Of a stretch of DNA of 64,000 nucleotides, positions 34,134-43,056 are shown piece after piece. The translations under genes and the position numbers were made by a program. Where the stretch lies: contig NZ_KE383825.1 of NCBI RefSeq assembly GCF_000422405.1, positions 23,927 through 87,926 of the forward strand. The letters run 5' to 3'. Positions within the stretch are counted from its first letter, which is position 1. Each line of letters begins with the position of its first letter. The DNA is from Microbacterium luticocti DSM 19459 (lineage in GTDB: Bacteria; Actinomycetota; Actinomycetes; Actinomycetales; Microbacteriaceae). The notes beneath the pieces are model-generated. The model was given only the letters and a program-made list of their open reading frames with translations, had not been told where the DNA came from and searched no databases.

Positions 34134-35789
34134 ATGAGACGACACGTGGTGGCGGCCGTATCCCTGGCCGCAGTGACCGCCCTCGCCCTGACCGCCTGCT
34201 CGGGCGGCGGAGGCGCGGCCAAGACCGCCGAGAAGGGCGGGACGCTGACGATCCTGACCTCGGCGACCCAGATCGACCTGGATCCGGCGAAGAGCCAGAA
34301 CCTCGCGATCACCACGCTCGGCCTCATCGAGCGTCGCCTGACCACGTGGGACATCCAGCCCGGCCAGCCCGCCAAGGTCGTGCCCGATCTGGCCACCGAC
34401 ACCGGGACGGCCACCGACGACGGCAAGACCTGGACGTACACGCTCAAGGACGGGCTGAAGTTCGCCGACGGCACCCCGATCACCTCGAAGGACATCAAGT
34501 ACGGCATCGAGCGCTCGTTCGCGCCCGAGCTGTCGGGCGGCCTCGGCTACCACAAGTCGCTGCTGATCGGTGGTGAGGCGTACAAGGGCCCGTTCACCGG
34601 TGGCGATCTCGCCTCGATCGAGACCCCCGACGACAAGACCATCGTGTTCCACCTGAACGCACCGTACGGCGACTGGCCCTGGATCGCCTCGATGCCCGCG
34701 TTCGCCCCGGTGCCCAAGGCCAAGGACGACCCCAAGACGTACGGCCAGAACCCGGTTGCGACCGGCCCCTACCAGGTCAAGTCCAACAAGCAGGGCACAG
34801 CACTGGAGCTGGAACGCAACCCGAACTGGAGCAAGGCGACCGACCCGGTGCGCACCGCCGGCCCTGACACGATCGTGTTCAAAGAGAGCCAGGACCCCTC
34901 GACCAGCACGCAGACGCTGATCAGCGACGCGGGTAGCGCGAAGGACTCGTTCCTGGCCACCTATCTCGGTGCCGCCGAGCTGAACCTGGTGAACCGCAAC
35001 CCCGACGCCAAGAAGCGTCTGGCCACCAGTGACGCCGGTCCCATCACCTACCTGGCCATGAACACGCAGCGCGGGGCCCTGAAGGACCTCAAGGTGCGTC
35101 AGGCGATCGAGTACGCCGTCGACCCGAAGGCGTTCATCATCGCCCAGGGCGGCAGCCAGGCCGCGATCCGGGCCACGACGCTGATCACCCCCGGCATCCC
35201 GGGCCGTGAGGAGTTCGACCTGTACCCGACCGGCGACGACGGCGACGTCGCCAAGGCCACGCAGTTGCTGGCCGAGGCCGGGCACGCCGACGACCTCAAG
35301 CTGACGCTGTGGGCGGCGAACGACGATTCGGCCCAGGCGCAGGCGCAAGCCCTCGAGCAGGGTATCGAGCGTGCCGGCATCCAGGTCACCATCAAGCCGA
35401 TGGATGTCACCACCATGTACACCGAGGCGACCGGCGACGATCCCGACTACGACCTCATCCTGGGTGGCTGGCAGCCCGACTTCCCCAGCGCGAACGGCAA
35501 CATCCAGCCGCTGTTCGACTCCAGCCAGATCGGCGGGGGCGGGTACAACCTCGCCCGCTATTCGAACCCCGAGGTCGACAAGCTGATCGACCAGGCCACC
35601 GCCGCCGTCGACCAGGCCACCGCGCAGCAGCTGTGGGCGCAGGCCGACAAGCGCATCATGCAGGACGCCCCGGTGGTGCCGCTGACCTATGCCAAGCAGT
35701 CGTTCCTGCGCGGCGGCGACGTCGAGAACTTCTTCGTCGCGTCGTTCCCGGCCTATCCGAACTATCTGACGGTCACCCTGAAACAGTGA
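34134..35789 (+). CDS. Dipeptide/oligopeptide-binding lipoprotein
   Basis: 551 residues, SBP family 5. The signal ends in the lipobox LTAC (Cys22) followed by a Gly/Ser linker. Landmarks are KDGLKFADGTPITSKDIKYGIER (positions about 101-123, shown shortened as FADGTPITSKD), VATGPYQV and VRQAIEYAVD. It captures peptides or related solutes (nickel and sugars also occur in the family) for the transporter that follows. ATG 34134 has AAGGAG 5 nt upstream. The stop overlaps the ATPase start (GTGA). Confidence 0.93.
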   Translation: MRRHVVAAVSLAAVTALALTACSGGGGAAKTAEKGGTLTILTSATQIDLDPAKSQNLAITTLGLIERRLTTWDIQPGQPAKVVPDLATDTGTATDDGKTWTYTLKDGLKFADGTPITSKDIKYGIERSFAPELSGGLGYHKSLLIGGEAYKGPFTGGDLASIETPDDKTIVFHLNAPYGDWPWIASMPAFAPVPKAKDDPKTYGQNPVATGPYQVKSNKQGTALELERNPNWSKATDPVRTAGPDTIVFKESQDPSTSTQTLISDAGSAKDSFLATYLGAAELNLVNRNPDAKKRLATSDAGPITYLAMNTQRGALKDLKVRQAIEYAVDPKAFIIAQGGSQAAIRATTLITPGIPGREEFDLYPTGDDGDVAKATQLLAEAGHADDLKLTLWAANDDSAQAQAQALEQGIERAGIQVTIKPMDVTTMYTEATGDDPDYDLILGGWQPDFPSANGNIQPLFDSSQIGGGGYNLARYSNPEVDKLIDQATAAVDQATAQQLWAQADKRIMQDAPVVPLTYAKQSFLRGGDVENFFVASFPAYPNYLTVTLKQ

Positions 35790-37837
35790 CCGCCGGCGCT
35801 GAACCGGTGCTGTCGGCGGATGCGGTGCGCATCGCCTTCGCCGACAGCACCGACACCGAACCCCGAACCGTCGTCGACGGGGTGGGGTTCGACCTGTACC
35901 CCGGACGCGTGCTCGCCCTGGTCGGCGAATCCGGCTCGGGTAAATCGGTCACCGCCATGTCGGTGCTCGGGCTGCTACCCGCGAACGCCCGCGTGGGCGG
36001 CAGCATCCGCCTGCAGCGACAGCAGCTGGTCGGCGCCTCGCCCGCGACGCTGCGTGCGGTGCGCGGCGGCCGCATCGGCACGATCTTCCAAGAGCCGATG
36101 ACCGCGTTCGACCCGGTGTACACGATCGGCTGGCAGATCGCCGAGGCACTGGGCGCGCATCGACGGATGCCACGGCCCGCAGTCCGCGAACGGGTGCACG
36201 AACTGCTGGCCTCGGTGGGCGTGCGCGATGTCGCCCGGGTCGCCGCCGCCCACCCGCACGAGCTGTCGGGCGGGCAGCTGCAGCGCGCGATGATCGCGAT
36301 GGCGATCTCGTGCGACCCGGCCGTGCTCATCGCCGATGAGCCCACGACGGCTCTGGATGTCACCGTGCAGGCCGGCATCCTCGAACTCATCCGGCGGCTG
36401 CGCGACGAACGCGACGTCGCCGTGCTGCTGATCACCCACGACATGGGCGTGGTCGCCGACATCGCCGACGACGTCGTGGTCATGCGCGCAGGCTCGGTCG
36501 TCGAGCGTGCCGACGTGCGCACCCTGTTCGCCGCGCCGCAGGCTGAGTACACGCGCACGCTGCTGAACGCCGTACCGCGCCTGGACCGGCCCGCACAGGC
36601 CGGCTCGGCCGATGCCACCGCGGCCGCGGCCGGGGAGCCGGCCGGTCGGCCGGCGCCGGCCGAGGGTGCGGATAGGCCCGCACCGGCCGAGGGAGCCGGC
36701 CGGCCCGCACCGGCCGAGGACGCTGGCCTGCCTCCACTGGGCCAGAGAGCCGGGCGGTCTGCACCGGCCGAGGGAGCCGGTCGGCCTGCACCGGGCCAGG
36801 GAGCCGGTCGGCCTGCACCGGGTCAGGGAGCCGGGCGGTCTGCATCCGGTCAGGGAGCCGGCCGGCCTGCACCGGCCGAGGACGCCGGCCAGTCCGCACC
36901 GGCGGTTGCCATCGGCTCGTCGGAGCCGACTCATCCCAGCCTGCCCGCGCCGGCCGCCACCGGCGCCGACGAAGCCGCCCGGGCCGAGGCATCCACACCC
37001 GAACCCGTGGTGACCGTGCAGGACGTGTCGATCGTCTACGGCGGATCCGGCTGGGGACGCCGCCCGGTGCACGCCGTGCAGGACGCGAGCTTCACCATCG
37101 CGCCCGGCCGCACCTTCGGCCTGGTGGGGGAGTCGGGGTCGGGCAAGTCCACGCTCGGCAAGGCACTCGCGGGCCTGGTGCCGGTGGCCACCGGCTCGGT
37201 GCGGGTCGACGGCGTCGACCTGGCCGTGGCATCCCGTCGCATGCTGCGCGAGGTGCGCAGCGGCATCGGATACGTGTTCCAGGATCCGGCGTCGTCGCTG
37301 AACCCGCGCGGCACGGTCGGCCGGGCGATCGCCGAGCCGCTGCGCCTGCACGGCGACATGGATGCCTCGGGCCGACGCGCGCGCGTCGCCGAACTGCTCG
37401 ACGCGGTCGCGCTGCCGGCCTCGTATGCGGAGCGGTACCCGCACGAGCTGTCGGGCGGTCAGCGGCAGCGGGTCGCGATCGCGCGCGCCGTCGCGTTGCA
37501 TCCGGTACTGCTGATCGCCGACGAGCCCACCAGCGCGTTGGACGTGTCGGTGCAGGCCCAGGTGCTCGAGCTGTTCGTGCGGCTGCAGCACGAGTTCGGA
37601 TTCGCGTCGCTGTTCGTCAGCCACGACCTCGCGGTCGTGCAGGAGGTCGCGCACGAGGTGGCGGTGATGGAACGCGGGCGCATCGTCGAGGCGGGGCCGG
37701 CGCGGCGCCTGCTCACCGATCCGGCCGAGCCGTACACGCGGCGGCTGCTGGCGGCCGCCCCGGTGGCCGACCCCGTCGCGCAGGCCGAGCGCCGCGAGGC
37801 GTGGCTGCGTCTGACCGGCGGGGAGGCGGTGGCATGA
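35786..37837 (+). CDS. Fused DppD-DppF-type ABC ATPase
   Basis: 683 residues joining the two ATPases that are usually separate genes. Half 1: Walker A GESGSGKSV (48-56), signature LSGGQLQRAMIAMA, Walker B AVLIADEPTTALD. Half 2: Walker A GESGSGKST (near 449-457), LSGGQRQRVAIARA, VLLIADEPTSALD. Between them residues about 286-375 are ten-residue Ala/Pro/Gly repeats (GRPAPAEGA type). GTG 35786 overlaps the binding-protein stop. The stop overlaps the first permease. Both nucleotide sites look intact. Confidence 0.93.
   Translation: MTAGAEPVLSADAVRIAFADSTDTEPRTVVDGVGFDLYPGRVLALVGESGSGKSVTAMSVLGLLPANARVGGSIRLQRQQLVGASPATLRAVRGGRIGTIFQEPMTAFDPVYTIGWQIAEALGAHRRMPRPAVRERVHELLASVGVRDVARVAAAHPHELSGGQLQRAMIAMAISCDPAVLIADEPTTALDVTVQAGILELIRRLRDERDVAVLLITHDMGVVADIADDVVVMRAGSVVERADVRTLFAAPQAEYTRTLLNAVPRLDRPAQAGSADATAAAAGEPAGRPAPAEGADRPAPAEGAGRPAPAEDAGLPPLGQRAGRSAPAEGAGRPAPGQGAGRPAPGQGAGRSASGQGAGRPAPAEDAGQSAPAVAIGSSEPTHPSLPAPAATGADEAARAEASTPEPVVTVQDVSIVYGGSGWGRRPVHAVQDASFTIAPGRTFGLVGESGSGKSTLGKALAGLVPVATGSVRVDGVDLAVASRRMLREVRSGIGYVFQDPASSLNPRGTVGRAIAEPLRLHGDMDASGRRARVAELLDAVALPASYAERYPHELSGGQRQRVAIARAVALHPVLLIADEPTSALDVSVQAQVLELFVRLQHEFGFASLFVSHDLAVVQEVAHEVAVMERGRIVEAGPARRLLTDPAEPYTRRLLAAAPVADPVAQAERREAWLRLTGGEAVA
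36641..36910 (+). repeat. 30-nt in-frame tandem repeats encoding the ATPase linker
   Basis: About nine units of 30 nt with the core GGCCTGCACCGG and GAGGGAGCCGG encode G-R-P-A-P-(A/G)-(E/Q)-G/D-A-G. The array lengthens the hinge between the two ATPase domains. Confidence 0.85.
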
Positions 37838-38769
37838 CCGTCGCGAACACGGTCGAAGGCACCGGCATCCCCTCTCGTCGCACCGGGTTCCGGCACGTGC
37901 TGGTGTCGGTGCTGCGCGACCCGTGGGCGTGCACCGGCGCCGTCGTGATCGTCGTGTTCGTGCTGGCGGCGGTGTGCGCGCCGCTGTTGACCGCGATCAC
38001 CGGGCAGAACCCGTACACCTACCACCTCGACCTGCTCGACGACTCGGGCGCGCCGCTCGGGTTCGGCGGCGGCATCAGCGCCACGCACTGGTTCGGGGTC
38101 GAGCCGCTGACCGGCCGTGACCTGTTCTCGATCGTGGTGTACGGCGCGCGCATCTCGCTGCTGGTGGGCATCAGCGCCACGGTCCTGTCGGTGCTGACCG
38201 GGGTGCTGGTGGGGCTGACCACCGGGTTCTTCGGCGGCTGGTACGACAAGCTGGCCGGCCGGGTGGTGGACGTGATGTTCGGTTTTCCGGTGCTGGTGTT
38301 CATGATCGCGCTCACCGCGATCGTGCCCACCGCCTTCCCGAGGCCGTTGTTCATGATCCTCGTGATCGGGTTCTTCGGATGGCCCGGCATCTCACGCGTC
38401 GTGCGCGGGCAGGTGCTGTCACTGCGCGAACGGGCGTTCGTGACGGCATCCACCGCCATGGGGGCGGGCGGATGGCGCGTGGCGTTCACGCAGGTGCTGC
38501 CGAACGTGTCGGCCACGATCATCGTGTACACGACGATCCTGGTGCCGTCGATGATCGGTTTCGAGGCGGCGCTGTCGTTCTTGGGCGTGGGGGTGCCGCC
38601 GCCGACGCCCAGCTGGGGTCGGACGATCGGTGAGGCCGTGGGATGGGTGCAGGTCAGCCCGATGTACCTGGTGTTCCCCGGCGCGGCGCTGTTCTTGATC
38701 ACACTGGCGTTCAACGTGCTCGGCGACGGGCTGCGCGACGCGCTCGACCCGCGGGGAGGCCGCCCGTGA
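37834..38769 (+). CDS. Peptide ABC transporter permease (DppC type)
   Basis: 311 residues with six helices. The cytoplasmic N-terminus, the small periplasmic loop with GTDHFGRD-like THWFGVEPLTGRDLFS, and the EAA loop (TASTAMGAGGWRVAFTQVLPN, near 205-225) identify the DppC side. C-terminal LAFNVLGDGLRDALDP is family-typical. ATG 37834 overlaps the ATPase stop (ATGA). It precedes the DppB-type gene, the reverse of the usual B-then-C order. Confidence 0.93.
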   Translation: MTVANTVEGTGIPSRRTGFRHVLVSVLRDPWACTGAVVIVVFVLAAVCAPLLTAITGQNPYTYHLDLLDDSGAPLGFGGGISATHWFGVEPLTGRDLFSIVVYGARISLLVGISATVLSVLTGVLVGLTTGFFGGWYDKLAGRVVDVMFGFPVLVFMIALTAIVPTAFPRPLFMILVIGFFGWPGISRVVRGQVLSLRERAFVTASTAMGAGGWRVAFTQVLPNVSATIIVYTTILVPSMIGFEAALSFLGVGVPPPTPSWGRTIGEAVGWVQVSPMYLVFPGAALFLITLAFNVLGDGLRDALDPRGGRP

Positions 38770-39758
38770 CCCGGTTCGTGATCCAGCGTGTGATCGGGAT
38801 GCTGGTGGTGCTGCTGGTGGTCGCCGTCGTCTCGTTCGCGGTGTTCTACCTGCTGCCGGCCAACCCCGCACAGCTCAGCTGCGGCAAGCCGTGCACGCCC
38901 GAGAACCTCCAGCGGGCCAAGGAGTTCATGGGCACGAACCTGCCGTGGTGGCAGCAGTTGGGCGCGTTCCTGTGGGGGATCGTCGCCGGGCGCACCTTCG
39001 GAGACGGGGATGCCGCCGTCTCGTGCGCGGCGCCCTGCTTCGGCTACTCGTTCCAGCAGAACGCCTCGGTCACCGAGCTGATCGCGTCGCGGTTCCCGGT
39101 GTCGGCCTCGATCGCCGTGGGCGCGGCCGTGCTGTGGCTGATCCTCGGCGTGGCCGGCGGGGTGGTCTCGGCGTTGCGGCGCGGCACCTGGATCGACCGC
39201 AGCGTGATGACCCTGTCGATCGCGGGCGTGTCGGCGCCCAGCTACCTGGTCGGGCTGCTGGCGATCCTGCTGTTCGGGTTCACCCTGCAATGGCTGCCCA
39301 CCGGCGGGTACGTGCCGCTGAGCGAAGACCCGGCGCAGTGGTTGCTGCACCTGGTGCTGCCGTGGTGCACGCTCGCGTTCATCAGCGCGGCGATCTACGC
39401 CCGCCTCACCCGCGGCGAGATGATCGAATCGATGGGGCAGGACTACATCCGTACCGCCCGGGCCAAGGGGCTCGGCGAGCCGCGCGTGGTGGTCCGGCAC
39501 GGACTTCGCAACGCGATCATCCCCGTCGTGACGATCTTCGGACTCGACCTCGGGGCGCTGCTGGGCGGGACCGTGATCGCCGAGAAGGTGTTCTCGATGC
39601 AAGGACTGGGCGCGATGCTGATCGACGCCGTGCACACCCTCGACCTCCAGCTGGTCGTGGGGTTCACCCTGTTCTCGGCGTTCTTGATCGTCGTGGCCAA
39701 CTTCATCGTCGACCTGCTGTACGGCTTCGTCGACCCCCGGGTCAAAGCCGGCGCCTGA
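38766..39758 (+). CDS. Peptide ABC transporter permease (DppB type)
   Basis: 330 residues with six helices. It opens with the DppB-type RFVIQRVIGMLVVLLVV helix and has the EAA loop YIRTARAKGLGEPRVVVRHGLRNA and the C-terminal VDLLYGFVDPRVK. A Cys-containing external loop (SCGKPCTPENL) is longer than in E. coli. GTG 38766 overlaps the preceding stop (GTGA). Last gene of the operon; palindrome copy B follows. Confidence 0.93.
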   Translation: MTRFVIQRVIGMLVVLLVVAVVSFAVFYLLPANPAQLSCGKPCTPENLQRAKEFMGTNLPWWQQLGAFLWGIVAGRTFGDGDAAVSCAAPCFGYSFQQNASVTELIASRFPVSASIAVGAAVLWLILGVAGGVVSALRRGTWIDRSVMTLSIAGVSAPSYLVGLLAILLFGFTLQWLPTGGYVPLSEDPAQWLLHLVLPWCTLAFISAAIYARLTRGEMIESMGQDYIRTARAKGLGEPRVVVRHGLRNAIIPVVTIFGLDLGALLGGTVIAEKVFSMQGLGAMLIDAVHTLDLQLVVGFTLFSAFLIVVANFIVDLLYGFVDPRVKAGA

Positions 39759-39826
39759 CCCGTCAGGCCCGGGTGGCGCCTCCGCCTCTCCCCGTCCCCG
39801 TCCCCGTCCCCCTCCCCGCTTTCCGG

Positions 39827-39893
39827 GTTTGGGGCGCATTTGTGCGTTTGGGGCGGATTTGTGCAGCCGAAACCGCACAAATCCGCCCCAAAC
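39827..39893. repeat. 67-nt extragenic palindrome, copy B
   Basis: Arms at 39827-39845 and 39846-39864, loop 39865-39874, inverted arm 39875-39893; the inner pair is a perfect 19-bp stem. It is preceded by a CCCCGT microsatellite (about 39787-39818). It lies between the peptide ABC operon and the AbiEi-like gene; the rest of the 39894-40007 stretch is featureless. Confidence 0.9.
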
Positions 39894-40007
39894 CGAGGCG
39901 ATGACCCCTGCCCATCGACGCCTCCACAGGCCCGACCAGGCCGCGAGTTGTCCACGGATCCGGGTAGACCCCCGCGGCGGTCCCGGCGACTGCGGGACGC
40001 TGTCGGC

Positions 40008-40970
40008 ATGGCCGTTCCACAGATTCTGCGCCGCGAACAGATCGGTCCCGTGCGCGCACGGCGAGGCAGCTTCCGCGCCGCAGCGGCGGGGCCGGTGCTC
40101 GTGCGGCTGCGGCCAGGTGCGTTCACGACCGCGGACGAGTGGGCGAACGCGACGCCCGAGGAGCGCGTCATCACGCGTGCGCGGGCGCTGCAGGCGGCGA
40201 CGACGGGCGGCGAACCGATCTTCTCGCACGAGACCGCAGCAGCCCTGCACGGCCTGCCGCTGTATCGCGCCGACCGAGAGCGCGTGCATGTCATCGTGGC
40301 GGATGCCCGTCCCGGGTCGGCGCTCGGAACGGTGCGCCACCGTGGCGAGCTGCGGTCGGGGGATGTCGTGCGCGTGCGCGGGCTGTTGTGCACCTCACTG
40401 GAGAGGACCGTCGCCGATGTCGCCCGCACGGGCACGTTCGAGCAGGCCGTGGTCGTCGCCGATGCGGCGCTTCGGCGACAGAGCGTGCCGCGGAACGGTG
40501 TCTACCTCGTCGACCGGGCTGAGGAGTTCCGCGCGGGCGCACGCGAGATCGCGCACCGCTCCGCGCAGGGCGTCCGCCGTGCGGACCGGGTTCTCGCGTT
40601 CGCTGACGGTCGCGCGCAGCTTCCCGGAGAGAGCATCAGCCGCATCCGCCTGGTCGAACTCGGGTTCGGTCGCATCCGTCTTCAGGTCCGCGTCGACGGC
40701 CCTCACGGCGGTGTCTATTGGGTCGACTTCGCGCTTGACGACCCGGGTGTGGAGAGCCTCGGGGAGTTCGACGGGGCGATCAAGTACGTGGACGGCCGCC
40801 TCCTGGCCGGGCGCTCGGCGCTCGAGGCGTTCGATCAGGAGAAGCAGCGCGAGGACTGGATCCGCGGCCGCACGCAACGGCGCCTCGCGCGATGGGGGTG
40901 GCCGCACATCGACAGCGCGGACCTGCTCGGCCGGCGCCTCGCGGCCTTCGGCATCGTGCCGCCGGCGTGA
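40008..40970 (+). CDS. Orphan AbiEi-like protein with a Vsr/DUF559-like C-terminal domain
   Basis: 320 residues. The N-terminal half (about 1-120) has the layout of AbiEi-family winged-helix antitoxins common in Actinobacteria (VPQILRREQ, then RLRPGAF, HETAAALHGLP). The C-terminal part has YWVDFALDDPGVESLGEFDG and K-Y, which matches the D-x(n)-E-x-D-G pattern of Vsr/DUF559 nuclease-like domains. No AbiEii nucleotidyltransferase gene is adjacent. ATG 40008 is chosen because upstream codons translate palindrome B. It could be a DNA-binding or DNA-cleaving protein; activity is unknown. Confidence 0.55.
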   Translation: MAVPQILRREQIGPVRARRGSFRAAAAGPVLVRLRPGAFTTADEWANATPEERVITRARALQAATTGGEPIFSHETAAALHGLPLYRADRERVHVIVADARPGSALGTVRHRGELRSGDVVRVRGLLCTSLERTVADVARTGTFEQAVVVADAALRRQSVPRNGVYLVDRAEEFRAGAREIAHRSAQGVRRADRVLAFADGRAQLPGESISRIRLVELGFGRIRLQVRVDGPHGGVYWVDFALDDPGVESLGEFDGAIKYVDGRLLAGRSALEAFDQEKQREDWIRGRTQRRLARWGWPHIDSADLLGRRLAAFGIVPPA

Positions 40971-41020
40971 GTGGAACCGACAGGGCGGATGCCACGACCA
41001 GCCGTTCCCGGAGAGCAGCG

Positions 41021-41087
41021 GTTTGGGGCGCATTTGTGCGTTTGGGGCGGATCTGTGCAGCCGTTCCCGCACAAATGCGCCCCAAAC
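41021..41087. repeat. 67-nt extragenic palindrome, copy C
   Basis: Arms at 41021-41039 and 41040-41058, loop 41059-41068, inverted arm 41069-41087. Here the inverted arm is the exact complement of the outer left arm rather than the inner one, so the two left arms are alternative pairing partners. Located 51 nt after the AbiEi-like gene. Confidence 0.9.
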
Positions 41088-41272
41088 CCACCGAGAGCCC
41101 GCCAGGCCGCCCGCGGCCAAACCCACGGAGGGAGCCCGCCAGGTCCCCGCGGCCAAACCTACGAGAGCGAGCCCGCCCCAAACCCACCGTGAGCGAGTCC
41201 ACCCCAAACCCGCGTGGGGGCGAGCCGGGCCGCCCCGCGGCCAAACCCGCGGGGTCAAGCCCGCCCCAAACC
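41080..41272. repeat. Seven spaced CCAAACC boxes downstream of mtlD
   Basis: CCAAACC recurs about seven times at 24-39-nt intervals between copy C and the mtlD stop, each within a context like GCCCGCCCCAAACCC or GCGGCCAAACCC followed by GAGCGAG. It looks like fragments of the palindrome's outer arm end multiplied in tandem. The stretch codes for nothing convincing. Confidence 0.7.
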
Positions 41273-41298
41273 CGCCACGGGCGGGCCCGCCCCGGCCG

Positions 41299-42447
41299 CT
41301 ACAGCCCGGCCTGCCGCGAGGCGACGGCGGCCCGCACGGCGGGGTAGAGGGGGTGGGATGCCTCCAGCCCGGTGACTTCGCGGGTGAACGTGTCGGCATC
41401 CAGTTCGCGCAGCATCCGCTGCAGGTCGACCGACTGCGCGTCTTCATCGTCGTCGAACGCGAGCGCCGCCCCGACCGCCTCGATCAGCGCCGACACCGGC
41501 AGATCGCGCTCGGCGGCTTCGGCCGCGGGCCCGATGAACCGTTCGTGCCGCGACAGCTTGCGCAGCGGCTGCCGCCCCACCCGCCACACCGTGTCGGGCA
41601 GCGCGGGGTTGCGGAACCGGTCGAGGATCGTCGCCCGATACGACGCGAGCTCATCGGGCGACAGGCCGTGCTTGGCGGCCAGCAGCGCCGAGGTCTCCTC
41701 CAGAGCGGCGGCGACCCGTGCGGCGATGCCGGGCTCGGCCAGTGCATCCGAGATCTTCTCGATCCCCGCCAGTGCGCCGAAGTACGCGGTCGCCGCGTGC
41801 CCGGTGTTCACCGTGAACAGCTTGCGCTCGATGTACGGCGCCAGGTCGTCGACGAAGTGCGCGCCCGGGATGTGCGGCGGGTTCTCCCCGAACGGCGGCC
41901 GCTCGATCGCCCATTCGAAGAACGGCTCCACGGTGACATCCACCCCGGCACCGGCCGGCTGTGCCGGGACGATCCGGTCGACGGCGGTGTTCGCGAACAC
42001 GGCCCGTCCGGCAAGGGCCGGCCACTCGTCGCCCGCGGCACCGGCGATCTCGTCGCGCAGCGTGTCGGTCGCGCCGATCGCGTTCTCGCACGCCATCACC
42101 TGCAGCGGCCGCGCGTCGGCTGCCCGGCGCCGCAGCCCCTCGAGCACCAGCGGTGCCACGAACCGCAGGATCGTCGGCCCCACCGCGGTGGTCACCACGT
42201 CGGCGGTGGCGACCTCGTCGGCCACGGCATCGGGATCCTGCGCGCTGTTGAGCGCCCGGAACCCGGTGACGGTGACATCCCGGCCACCGGCGCCCACCTC
42301 GTGCACGGTGTACGAGTCGGCGGCCTGCAGCGCCTCGACGAGGCCGGCGGCGACATCCGAGAACACCAGCTCGTAGCCGCCCTCGTGCAGCAGCAGCCCG
42401 ACGAATCCGCGCCCGATGTTGCCGGCGCCGAAGTGCACGGCCTTCAT
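41299..42447 (-). CDS. mtlD: Mannitol-1-phosphate 5-dehydrogenase
   Basis: 382 residues. The N-terminal NAD motif is [17 protein letters not shown] (1-17), and the catalytic-lysine helix region [16 protein letters not shown] matches the polyol-specific long-chain dehydrogenase family. It oxidises mannitol-1-phosphate, delivered by the PTS, to fructose-6-phosphate. ATG 42447 overlaps the EIIA stop (ATGA). It is last in the mannitol PTS run. Confidence 0.95.
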   Translation of the reverse strand: MKAVHFGAGNIGRGFVGLLLHEGGYELVFSDVAAGLVEALQAADSYTVHEVGAGGRDVTVTGFRALNSAQDPDAVADEVATADVVTTAVGPTILRFVAPLVLEGLRRRAADARPLQVMACENAIGATDTLRDEIAGAAGDEWPALAGRAVFANTAVDRIVPAQPAGAGVDVTVEPFFEWAIERPPFGENPPHIPGAHFVDDLAPYIERKLFTVNTGHAATAYFGALAGIEKISDALAEPGIAARVAAALEETSALLAAKHGLSPDELASYRATILDRFRNPALPDTVWRVGRQPLRKLSRHERFIGPAAEAAERDLPVSALIEAVGAALAFDDDEDAQSVDLQRMLRELDADTFTREVTGLEASHPLYPAVRAAVASRQAGL

Positions 42448-42887
42448 GACGGCTCGTTCACGCTCGACAGCATCCCGAACAGCTCCTCGGGCGTGCCGGC
42501 CTTCTTCAGCCGTGCGACCTCGTCCTCGTCCGAGAACAGGATCGCGATCTGCGACAGGATCTCGAGGTGCTCGTCGCCCTTGCCGGCGATGCCGATGACG
42601 AACGTGACCGGCTCACCGCCCCAGTCCACGCCGCCGTCGTAGCGCACCACCGACAGCGCCGAGTCGAGGATCGCGTCTTTGGTCTCGTTCGTGCCGTGCG
42701 GGATGGCCAGCTCGTTGCCCATGTACGTCGACACCGTCTGCTCGCGCTGCTGCATGGCGTCGTAGTACGCGCCGGTGACGGCCCCGGCGGCCTCGAGGAT
42801 GTCGGCGGCCTCCTTCATCGCCTCCTCCTGCGTCGCGCCCGACGAGTGGATGCGCACCTGCCCGAGGGCGAGGACTTCGCGTGCCAT
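42444..42887 (-). CDS. mtlF: Mannitol PTS EIIA component
   Basis: 147 residues, PTS_EIIA_2 domain. The phosphorylated histidine is His64 in [10 protein letters not shown]. It passes phosphate from HPr to the EIIB part of the EIICB protein. ATG 42887 has AGGAG 7-8 nt upstream. The 169-nt gap to the EIICB gene contains a duplicated GGATGCCAC and GCCGCCGCGTCC segment (about 42933 and 42980) and no gene. Confidence 0.93.
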   Translation of the reverse strand: MAREVLALGQVRIHSSGATQEEAMKEAADILEAAGAVTGAYYDAMQQREQTVSTYMGNELAIPHGTNETKDAILDSALSVVRYDGGVDWGGEPVTFVIGIAGKGDEHLEILSQIAILFSDEDEVARLKKAGTPEELFGMLSSVNEPS

Positions 42888-43056
42888 GTCTGCTCTCCTG
42901 TCTGTCCGATTCCCTGTCGATGCGGGGGGCGATGGATGCCACAGCCGCCGCGTCCCCGTATGCTGCGGGCCCACGGCGACGGATGCCACGGCCGCCGCGT
43001 CCACGTCGGCCGCCCCCGCGGGGCCGGGATGGTGCCCGGCCCCGCGGTGACTGTCG

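Noticed and set aside
28212..34507. Very long minus-strand open frames opposite the nucleoside operon
   Set aside because: Mirror images of the permease, cdd, deoA and add genes; low-complexity peptides, no start signals.
39829..42642. Plus-strand open frame across the AbiEi-like gene, palindrome C and mtlD
   Set aside because: It changes from a shadow of one gene to antisense of another and translates the palindromes; no conserved residues.
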